Source: UBA2365 sp964594045 (GTDB taxonomy: Bacteria > Bacteroidota > Bacteroidia > Chitinophagales > Saprospiraceae). From it: DNA of 15,620 nucleotides. Both the position numbers and the translations under genes were made by a program. This document shows, piece by piece, positions 1 to 5,558 of the stretch. The stretch's first letter is position 1. Each line of letters opens with the position of its first letter. Where the stretch lies: the NCBI GenBank assembly GCA_964594045.1, contig CAZQKR010000071.1, positions 1 through 15,620 on the forward strand, written 5' to 3'. The notes under the pieces were generated by a model. The model worked only from the letters and a program-made list of their open reading frames with translations. It made no database searches and was not told the origin of the DNA.

Positions 1-60
1 ATTTTAATCCAACGCACTCGAATCAGTTGACGCTTTTTTAATCGAACTCAGGTTGTTACA

Positions 61-315
61 TTATTGTTCGTCATTAAGTCCGTTGACCAATAGAGCGACC
101 TCGTTATTTAAGACTTCAATAAATCCGTTGGAGATCCTGAATGTCAGGCGCTCACCTGCAACAGGAATGATATTCACATCACCTTGCTGCAGGGAAGAAA
201 TGATCGGTGCGTGATTTTCCAGCACCTCAAATCTGCCTTTCAGGCCGGGTACTATGACCCCTTTGATCTGTCCGTTGAAATATTCCCTGTCTGGTGTTAA
301 TACCGTTAAATGCAT
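61..315 (-). CDS. atpC: F1Fo ATP synthase epsilon subunit (short form)
   Basis: This is the epsilon subunit of the F1 central stalk, which couples rotation of the c-ring to the catalytic alpha3-beta3 head and acts on the cytoplasmic face of the membrane. The 84 residues match the N-terminal beta-sandwich: the start MHLTVLTPDREYF, the VIVPGLKGRFEVLENHAPIIS core and the later FRISNGFIEVLNNEVALLV strand pair. The E. coli protein is about 139 residues; the C-terminal helical hairpin that can inhibit ATP hydrolysis is absent here. Such short epsilon subunits are common in Bacteroidota, so I do not read this as a truncation. The ATG start lies 18 bp after the atpD stop, so the two are surely co-transcribed. 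No clear terminator is visible in the 60 bases downstream. Confidence 0.95.
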   Translation of the reverse strand: MHLTVLTPDREYFNGQIKGVIVPGLKGRFEVLENHAPIISSLQQGDVNIIPVAGERLTFRISNGFIEVLNNEVALLVNGLNDEQ

Positions 316-333
316 GTTGACAAATTTTCTTTA

Positions 334-1851
334 TTATGCATTGGCTTCTTCAAGCATTTTCCGTCCTGCTTCGATCACCTCTTCAATCAATCCTTTCAGG
401 TTGAATGCAGCCTCAGGATATTCGTCCATTTCACCATCGAGGATCATGTTGAATCCTTTGATGGTTTCTTCTATCGGAACAAATGCGCCCGGTGTGCCTG
501 TGAACTGTTCGGCAACGTGGAACGGCTGAGAAAGGAATCTCTGAATTTTCCTGGCTCTGTTGACCGCCAGTCTGTCTTCTTCAGATAATTCTTCCATTCC
601 CAGAATGGCGATGATATCCTGCAATTCCTTATAGCGCTGCAAAATATTGATCACACGTTGAGCCGTTTCGTAATGGGCTTTCCCCAATGTCGCTTCATTC
701 ATGATGGTGGAAGTGGAATCCAGCGGGTCAATCGCCGGATAAATTCCCAGCGATGCCAGCTTTCTGCTCAATACGGTCGTTGCGTCCAGGTGGGCAAAGG
801 TCGTAGCCGGAGCAGGGTCAGTAAGGTCGTCCGCCGGTACATAAACCGCCTGTACAGAAGTGATGGAACCTCTTTTGGTTGAAGTGATCCGCTCCTGCAT
901 CAAACCCATCTCGGTTGCCAGGGTTGGCTGATAACCTACTGCAGAAGGCATCCTGCCCAACAAGGCAGATACCTCTGATCCTGCCTGCGTAAACCTGAAT
1001 ATGTTATCAATGAAAAACAGGATATCTCTTCCACCTGTTGGATCTGAGAGATCTCCGTCCCTGTAGTATTCGGCAACCGTCAATCCGGACAGAGCAACCC
1101 TTGCCCTTGCGCCCGGAGGTTCATTCATCTGACCGAATACCAGGGTTGCCTGAGATTCACCAAGCGTTTTCATATCCACCTTGGACAGGTCCCAGCCACC
1201 TTTCTCCATGTCTTCCATAAATTCTTTTCCATAACGGATAACGTTGGATTCCAGCATTTCCCTGAGCAGGTCATTACCTTCACGGGTACGTTCGCCCACA
1301 CCTGCAAATACAGAAATACCGGCATATCCTTTGGCAATATTGTTGATCAACTCCATGATCAGTACGGTCTTACCCACACCTGCACCACCGAACAAACCGA
1401 TCTTACCTCCTTTAGGATATGGCTCGATCAGATCGATCACCTTGATACCGGTGAACAAAACTTCCGTCTCAGTGGAAAGATCCTCAAATACCGGTGGCTT
1501 TCTGTGAATGGAATAAGCTTTTTCATCCTTTGGAACCGGTCCGATACCATCGATCGCCTGACCGATCACATTGAACAACCTTCCCTTGATCATTTCTCCG
1601 ACAGGCATCGTGATGGGCTTTGCAGTATCCAAAGCTTCCATGCCCCTGACCAGTCCGTCGGTAGAATCCATGGCCACAGTCCTGACAGAATCCTCTCCAA
1701 GGTGCTGCTGAACCTCCAGGATCAAATCGTTCAAGCCTTCACGCTTCACAACCAATGCACTCAGAATCTCAGGCAAAACCGCTCCTTTATCGGAAAAACT
1801 GACGTCGACTACCGGACCGATCACCTGACTCACTCTACCAATATTTGCCAT
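334..1851 (-). CDS. atpD: F1Fo ATP synthase catalytic beta subunit
   Basis: This is the catalytic beta subunit of F1, which makes ATP from ADP and phosphate at the alpha/beta interfaces. Seen in the protein: Walker A GGAGVGKT at residues 155-162, the GERTREG loop at 186-192 with the expected catalytic Glu187, Walker B LFFIDN at 278-283, the ALLGRMPSAVGYQPT stretch near 296-310, the family signature PAIDPLDSTS, and a DELSEED-loop variant reading MEELSEED. Length is 505 residues against about 460 in E. coli; part of the excess is an insertion around 211-229 (rich in Glu, Lys and Asp, after RYGKEF), which I believe is usual for Bacteroidota. It is the first gene of a two-gene atpDC unit; the alpha, gamma, delta and Fo genes are not in the window. 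Start is the ATG encoding MANIGRVSQV. Confidence 0.98.
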   Translation of the reverse strand: MANIGRVSQVIGPVVDVSFSDKGAVLPEILSALVVKREGLNDLILEVQQHLGEDSVRTVAMDSTDGLVRGMEALDTAKPITMPVGEMIKGRLFNVIGQAIDGIGPVPKDEKAYSIHRKPPVFEDLSTETEVLFTGIKVIDLIEPYPKGGKIGLFGGAGVGKTVLIMELINNIAKGYAGISVFAGVGERTREGNDLLREMLESNVIRYGKEFMEDMEKGGWDLSKVDMKTLGESQATLVFGQMNEPPGARARVALSGLTVAEYYRDGDLSDPTGGRDILFFIDNIFRFTQAGSEVSALLGRMPSAVGYQPTLATEMGLMQERITSTKRGSITSVQAVYVPADDLTDPAPATTFAHLDATTVLSRKLASLGIYPAIDPLDSTSTIMNEATLGKAHYETAQRVINILQRYKELQDIIAILGMEELSEEDRLAVNRARKIQRFLSQPFHVAEQFTGTPGAFVPIEETIKGFNMILDGEMDEYPEAAFNLKGLIEEVIEAGRKMLEEANA

Positions 1852-1889
1852 ACTTTTTGTTTTATTGTCTTTTGATTTGTAATGAGCCG

Positions 1890-1897
1890 CAAAGATA
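1890..1897 (-). promoter_or_regulatory. Candidate -7 promoter element for atpDC
   Basis: On the minus strand this reads TATCTTTG, an exact match to the Bacteroidota -7 consensus TAnnTTTG, 38 bases upstream of the atpD ATG. No good -33 TTG was found at the usual spacing of about 19-21 bases, so the call rests on the -7 box and its position. Confidence 0.45.
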
Positions 1898-1934
1898 AGG
1901 TGCGAAGAACAAAATCGATAATTTTCCCGGACTT

Positions 1935-2690
1935 TTAATGCTGCTGTGAAATATTTTCCAGCCAGAAGTTATTCGTGCCCTCTCCCAATACGATGGCGAT
2001 CTGTGCAGAATTGAGCAGTTCCAGCATCGCCAGGAAGGTCACGATGGCCTGTATCCTGGTCTCAATCTGCTCAAAAACCTGTTCAAATCCGGTCTTTTTT
2101 CCTGGTTTCAGCCTGTTGAGAATGTGATTTTTCTGATCCTCAAGCGTATAGGTATAATTCCTGACAGTATGTATCTTGCGACTTTTCTTTTTCTCCAGTC
2201 TGGCCATCACTTTTTCAAATGCCTTGAGCAATTTGAACAGACTGACAGATTCCATTTCCACGTCTGTAAGCGCTTTTGAAGCGATCATCTTGAGTTCGCG
2301 GGATGCAAACTGACGGTTGAACTTACTCGCCCGGCTCTCTTCCAGCTTTCGCATATCGTCCAGGATGTCTTTATATTTTTTATATTCGATCAACTGCCGC
2401 ACCAGGTCTTGTCTTGGGTCGATCGCATTGCCGGCTTCGTCCAGTTCCTTTCTGGGCAGCAACATCTTTACCTTAATGCGCATCAGGGTAGATGCCATCA
2501 GGATAAAGTCACTGGCCACATCAATATTCAGACGCTCCAGATGCTGAATGTATTCCAGAAAATCGGCTGTGATCGTGCTGATCGGAATATCATAAATGTC
2601 AATTTCATCCCGTTGGATAAAAAAGAGCAACAGATCGAATGGTCCTTCGAAATGCTCGGTTTGGATATGATATGAATCCGGATCCTTCAT
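1935..2690 (-). CDS. scpA: Segregation and condensation protein A (kleisin)
   Basis: ScpA is the kleisin subunit of bacterial SMC condensin: it bridges the SMC heads, binds ScpB, and helps compact and segregate the chromosome. The N-terminal hallmark FEGPFDLLLFFIQRDEIDIY begins at residue 14 and continues into DIPISTITADFLEYI; a second conserved helix, ASDFILMASTLMRIKVKMLL, begins at 59. The C-terminal region, about residues 175-250, fits the winged-helix domain that docks on the SMC head. The length of 251 is normal. The central part is basic and charged (for example RLEKKKSRKIHTVRNY), as usual for the linker. No scpB is adjacent. The gene lies 83 bases upstream of atpD on the same strand, so read-through into atpDC is possible, although atpD has its own candidate promoter. 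Confidence 0.95.
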   Translation of the reverse strand: MKDPDSYHIQTEHFEGPFDLLLFFIQRDEIDIYDIPISTITADFLEYIQHLERLNIDVASDFILMASTLMRIKVKMLLPRKELDEAGNAIDPRQDLVRQLIEYKKYKDILDDMRKLEESRASKFNRQFASRELKMIASKALTDVEMESVSLFKLLKAFEKVMARLEKKKSRKIHTVRNYTYTLEDQKNHILNRLKPGKKTGFEQVFEQIETRIQAIVTFLAMLELLNSAQIAIVLGEGTNNFWLENISQQH

Positions 2691-2698
2691 CTGAGCTG

Positions 2699-2706
2699 CA
2701 AAATTA
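2699..2706 (-). promoter_or_regulatory. Candidate -7 promoter element for scpA
   Basis: Minus-strand TAATTTTG matches TAnnTTTG and ends 9 bases before the scpA ATG. If used, the 5' leader would be only a few bases. No -33 TTG is visible at normal spacing, so confidence is low. Confidence 0.3.
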
Positions 2707-2777
2707 GGTAAGAAAATGGATTAATCCGTTTTTTGAAAGTTTGAATTGTTTCTTTGTTCTTTTGTTTGAATTGTTCC

Positions 2778-2823
2778 AAATGTCGTAGATCATGACATTC
2801 ATCGTCATGATTTGAGATGTTCG
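2778..2823. repeat. Dispersed palindromic repeat, copy A
   Basis: The 46-bp unit contains a perfect inverted repeat ATCATGAC (2789-2796) / GTCATGAT (2804-2811) with a 7-base loop, preceded by AAATGTCGTAG and followed by TTGAGATGTTCG. It matches copy C at 5190-5235 at 43 of 46 positions and copy B at 2883-2929 more loosely. Its function is unknown; a short interspersed repeat or hairpin-forming RNA element are the options. Confidence 0.75.
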
Positions 2824-2882
2824 CATCAGATTACAACTCACAACTCACAGTTCACAGAAATAGTTTCTATTTTCTTTTTTCG

Positions 2883-2929
2883 AGGTGTCGTAGATCATGA
2901 CCGATAACATCATGAGTCGAGTTGTTTGA
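2883..2929. repeat. Dispersed palindromic repeat, copy B (diverged)
   Basis: Shares TGTCGTAGATCATGACC and the trailing GAGTTGTT-type segment with copies A and C, but the second arm is reduced to TCATGA with a longer loop (CCGATAACA). It lies about 100 bases after copy A in the same orientation. Confidence 0.6.
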
Positions 2930-3017
2930 AGTGATTTAACTATTGGCACCAAATCACTGCTCCCAGATTACAGATCACCGATCACAGATCATCAGAAATT
3001 ATCCACACCTTTCCTAC

Positions 3018-3080
3018 CTGGCTCTTGAACCTTCTGCCCTGGCTCTTGATCCTTTTGCCCTGGCTCCCGGCTTTTCCCTG
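3018..3080. repeat. 21-bp tandem repeat, three units
   Basis: Units at 3018-3038 and 3039-3059 differ at two positions (CTGGCTCTTGAACCTTCTGC versus CTGGCTCTTGATCCTTTTGC). The third unit at 3060-3080 begins CTGGCTC and then diverges. It lies between low-complexity AGATCAC-type and TCAAATC-type sequence, upstream of a glycosyltransferase gene. Confidence 0.7.
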
Positions 3081-3128
3081 AATTTTCAAATCTTCGAATT
3101 GTCAAATCTTCAAATCCCCAAATTTCCT

Positions 3129-3136
3129 TACCTTTG
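3129..3136 (+). promoter_or_regulatory. Candidate -7 promoter element for first glycosyltransferase
   Basis: TACCTTTG matches TAnnTTTG exactly and ends 10 bases before the ATG at 3147, which would give a very short leader. No convincing -33 TTG is present at normal distance (the nearest, at 3099-3101, is too far upstream). Confidence 0.4.
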
Positions 3137-3146
3137 AAAAAAATCC

Positions 3147-4076
3147 ATGTCCGGCACGCCTTTTTTCAGTGTGATCATTCCGACATTCAACAGGGCACAT
3201 CTGTTGGCCAAAGCCATTCAAAGTGTTCTGGATCAAACCTTTACCGATTGGGAACTCATCGTAGTGGACGACGGATCGACGGATGAAACGGCTGCGGTGG
3301 TCAGGTCGTTCGGAGATGGGAGGATACGGTATTTCTTTAAAGATAATGAAGAACGGAGCGCTGCCAGAAATCATGGAATTGAACATTCCTGCGGCATTTT
3401 TATCTCTTTTCTGGACGATGATGATCATTATCTGAAAGATTTTCTATGGGAAAATCACCGTATAATTGTCAGAGAAAACACGCCTGTTTGCGCCATAATG
3501 AGCAATGAATACGCCCTGATGAATGGAAAAATGACACCCGGCAACATCCTGACCCAATACCAAAATAATCCTTCCAGGATGCTTTGGCTGATGCAAACCA
3601 GTATCAGACCATTTGTAATACACCGGAATATTTTGGAAAAAATGCAATTTGAAGCCCGGTTCAATAACGTGGAAGACTGGCATTTGCTGATCAGAATTTC
3701 ATTGAAATACCCGATTTTCATTCTAAATAAAGTTTTAAGTGTTTATGTAGTACATGAAGAAAGAGGTACGCAACGGAAATTTCTCCATAATATCCAGGAA
3801 AATGCAATCCGGGAATTGGACTGTATAGAAGATCTGCTGCTGAATTGCCCTCAATTGAAGGACCAGATTCCAATTGAAGAAAAATCTGATCTGGTTAACC
3901 ATAAAGTCTATGGTTTTGCAAGTGCTGCCATGAAAATCAGGGACTTCAAATTGTTTTGGCAACTAGTAAGGAGATTTGAGTGGAAAGGCAGAAAGTATAA
4001 AATCATCATTTACATTATTTCTCTCTTTGCAAGACTACCCATGTATCTGGTTACTCAATATTTTGGGAAAAGATAG
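3147..4076 (+). CDS. Family 2 glycosyltransferase (surface polysaccharide)
   Basis: Inverting GT-A glycosyltransferase of family GT2, expected to transfer a sugar from a nucleotide-sugar donor to a growing surface glycan on the cytoplasmic side. The GT-A fold is clear: FSVIIPTFNRAHLLAKAIQS from residue 7, WELIVVDDGSTDET at 35-48 (donor-binding Asp), RSAARNHGIE at 70-79 and the metal-binding FLDDDD at 88-93. A likely catalytic base is in VEDW at 175-178. After residue 200 the protein is helical and ends with a hydrophobic segment (about 285-305) next to basic residues, suggesting membrane association. It is 309 residues. The next gene, 83 bases on, is a paralogue with the same layout and a similar C-terminal tail. 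The donor and acceptor sugars cannot be deduced. Confidence 0.92.
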   Translation: MSGTPFFSVIIPTFNRAHLLAKAIQSVLDQTFTDWELIVVDDGSTDETAAVVRSFGDGRIRYFFKDNEERSAARNHGIEHSCGIFISFLDDDDHYLKDFLWENHRIIVRENTPVCAIMSNEYALMNGKMTPGNILTQYQNNPSRMLWLMQTSIRPFVIHRNILEKMQFEARFNNVEDWHLLIRISLKYPIFILNKVLSVYVVHEERGTQRKFLHNIQENAIRELDCIEDLLLNCPQLKDQIPIEEKSDLVNHKVYGFASAAMKIRDFKLFWQLVRRFEWKGRKYKIIIYIISLFARLPMYLVTQYFGKR

Positions 4077-4125
4077 ATCAATAACCGTGAGTTCCCGTTA
4101 CAAAGTAGTTTTTCATTAAAATCAT

Positions 4126-4133
4126 TAATTTTG
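4126..4133 (+). promoter_or_regulatory. Candidate -7 promoter element for second glycosyltransferase
   Basis: TAATTTTG matches TAnnTTTG, 26 bases before the ATG at 4160, inside the 83-bp gap between the two glycosyltransferase genes. It suggests the second gene can be transcribed separately. No clear -33 element. Confidence 0.4.
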
Positions 4134-4159
4134 CCTGATGCGCTATTACTGCGATTTAA

Positions 4160-5134
4160 ATGGATAATAATAAAAAGGATATTCTTTTTTCGGTGGTGAT
4201 GACCACTCGCAACAGAGCCCATCTGCTTTCTAAAGCGATCGATAGCGTATTAGCCCAGACATACCCAGACTGGGAGCTGATCATTGTGGATGATGCCTCG
4301 GAAGACAATACATCATTGATATTAAAGGATTATCTTAGAAAAGAGCCAAAAATACGATGTTTTACACAAGAAACCAGAACGGGTGTCAGTGCAGCAAGAA
4401 ATATCGGTATTTCAAAAGCGAATGGCAGCTATATTTCATTTCTGGATGATGATGACTATTATTTGCCGGGTTTTTTGAAATCATTTGCCTCAGAAATAAA
4501 GTTGAACGGTAAACCTGACGGAGTTTTCATGTGTGACTACCTGGAAGAATGGCCGGATCAAACAGTAACCGGGCCATCATATAAGAACTTCAAGATCAAT
4601 GATCCGATCCAATTTTACCTCAAGTTTGGTGTTTTACTTCCATTGGTGATCCCGATAAAAGCGCTTCAAAAGGAAAAGTTCCTGGAGGAAATGGTATTGG
4701 GTGAAGACCTGAACCTGCTGGTAAGAATTCTTCTACAACACAAACTTTATTACTTCTCAAGCTCACTTTGCGTGTACCGGCAACACACGGGCATGACCGG
4801 TGATCCGCATTATTCCGCCAATACCTATATCAACCAGCCTTTCAACCAATTGTATGCCTGCGGACACTTACTGGAAAACTATCATGCTGAACTGAAAAAA
4901 ACCAAATCTCTGAAATTTATCCTCCAGCGGTACAATAAAATTGCCTATTTCTATGCAAGTTCATGTATGAAATCAGCTTACTTTCATGAAGCTTTCATAT
5001 TATGTTCAAAAATGAAATGGCCCCCGATTTGGATCTCAGCTTATTACACATTTTCAATCTTAGGAAGAATTCCCTTATATTTCTTAAAATCCCTGATTTT
5101 ACCACGGAAAAAGAGAGAGATCGGGAAGGGGTGA
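4160..5134 (+). CDS. Family 2 glycosyltransferase, paralogue of the preceding gene
   Basis: A second GT2 enzyme of 324 residues with GT-A motifs: VVMTTRNRAHLLSKAIDSVL from residue 12, WELIIVDDASEDNT at 38-51, GVSAARNIGI at 75-84 and FLDDDDYY at 94-101, with a probable catalytic GEDLNLLVRI at 181-190. It resembles its upstream neighbour throughout: NRAHLL(A/S)KAI(Q/D)SVL, WELI(V/I)VDD, the FLDDDD site and a similar C-terminal pattern (CMKSAYFHEAF here against AMKIRDFKLFW, then a hydrophobic (I/L)FxRxPxY-like tail near residues 300-310). An old tandem duplication is therefore likely, with donor and acceptor specificities since diverged. A Lys/Arg-rich end (PRKKREIGKG) follows the hydrophobic tail. 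Start is ATG; the products of the two genes probably add different sugars to one glycan. Confidence 0.92.
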   Translation: MDNNKKDILFSVVMTTRNRAHLLSKAIDSVLAQTYPDWELIIVDDASEDNTSLILKDYLRKEPKIRCFTQETRTGVSAARNIGISKANGSYISFLDDDDYYLPGFLKSFASEIKLNGKPDGVFMCDYLEEWPDQTVTGPSYKNFKINDPIQFYLKFGVLLPLVIPIKALQKEKFLEEMVLGEDLNLLVRILLQHKLYYFSSSLCVYRQHTGMTGDPHYSANTYINQPFNQLYACGHLLENYHAELKKTKSLKFILQRYNKIAYFYASSCMKSAYFHEAFILCSKMKWPPIWISAYYTFSILGRIPLYFLKSLILPRKKREIGKG

Positions 5135-5189
5135 GTGGGAGATTGTTCAACTGTTTTTTTGTTTCTTTGTTTCTAAGTTTCTTTGTTCG

Positions 5190-5235
5190 AAATGTCGAAG
5201 ATCATGACATTTATCGTCATGATTTGAGTTGTTCG
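5190..5235. repeat. Dispersed palindromic repeat, copy C
   Basis: Same orientation as copies A and B. Contains the perfect arms ATCATGAC (5201-5208) and GTCATGAT (5216-5223) around the loop ATTTATC, with flanks AAATGTCGAAG and TTGAGTTGTTCG. Differs from copy A at only three of 46 positions although about 2.4 kb away. Confidence 0.75.
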
Positions 5236-5370
5236 AATTGTTGAATCTTGAATTTTGAATCTCAAATCGACAAATCCTCGAATTTTCAAATCCAAAATCT
5301 CGCAGATCCCGATCAAGGATGCTGGTTGAAAATGCTGGCATTTTTCGTCAGAAAATTCATTGTCGGGGCA

Positions 5371-5442
5371 CAAATTAACTCATTTCCAAATTTCCAAATT
5401 AACTCATTTCCAAATTAACTCATTTCCAAATTAACTCATTTC
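5371..5442. repeat. 16-bp tandem repeat, four units
   Basis: Four identical units CAAATTAACTCATTTC lie at 5371-5386, 5395-5410, 5411-5426 and 5427-5442. Units 1 and 2 are separated by an 8-base partial unit CAAATTTC (5387-5394). The perfect identity suggests recent slippage expansion. The array ends 50 bases before the -7 promoter box of the next gene. Confidence 0.9.
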
Positions 5443-5491
5443 TTTTTTTAACTTTAACATTCCCCCACCACCATTTTTTGAATTTTTGTCC

Positions 5492-5499
5492 TATCTTTG
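5492..5499 (+). promoter_or_regulatory. Candidate -7 promoter element for T9SS cargo gene
   Basis: TATCTTTG is an exact TAnnTTTG match, 59 bases before the ATG at 5559, giving a leader of about 50 bases. TTG triplets occur at 5478-5480 and 5486-5488, closer than the usual -33 spacing. Confidence 0.45.
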
Positions 5500-5558
5500 A
5501 CCCAACAATCGTAACAGCCTGTTATTAAGGGCATTATTCAATTTAAAACCAAACTGAG

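Larger units (their letters stand above)
2691..3146. other. Repeat-rich intergenic region between scpA and the first glycosyltransferase
   Basis: This 456-bp divergent intergenic region has no credible gene. From left to right it holds a T-rich stretch with repeated TTTGTTC/TTTGAATTG words, two copies of a palindromic repeat (2778-2823 and 2883-2929), low-complexity direct repeats of CACAACTCACA and AGATCAC type (about 2830-2860 and 2960-2995), a 21-bp tandem repeat (3018-3080), and an array of TCAAATC-like words (3083-3120). A -7 promoter box follows at 3129. The single open frame of 64 codons across 2943-3137 is low-complexity sequence made by these repeats. Confidence 0.7.
5135..5558. other. 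Repeat-rich intergenic region before the T9SS cargo gene
   Basis: This 424-bp region repeats the architecture seen at 2691-3146: a T-rich tract of TTTCTTTGTT words (5155-5188), palindromic repeat copy C (5190-5235), an array of GAATTTTGAA/TCAAATC words (5240-5300), a short tandem repeat (5371-5442), then a -7 promoter box (5492-5499). The short frames that cross it on both strands look like low-complexity noise. No gene seen. Confidence 0.7.

Noticed and set aside
61..315. Truncated atpC pseudogene
   Set aside because: Short epsilon subunits without the C-terminal helices are normal in this phylum and the N-terminal domain is intact.
964..1221. The roughly 20-residue insertion in ATP synthase beta as a novelty
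   Set aside because: Longer beta subunits of about 500 residues are, to my knowledge, ordinary in Bacteroidota; all catalytic motifs are intact.
1504..1875. Open frame of 123 codons on the plus strand opposite atpD
   Set aside because: It is antisense to the conserved N-terminal part of atpD and its peptide resembles no protein family.
2943..3137. Open frame of 64 codons on the plus strand upstream of the first glycosyltransferase
   Set aside because: The peptide is made of repeat-derived, low-complexity words (for example repeated LALxPxAL) and crosses the 21-bp tandem repeat; no coding signal.
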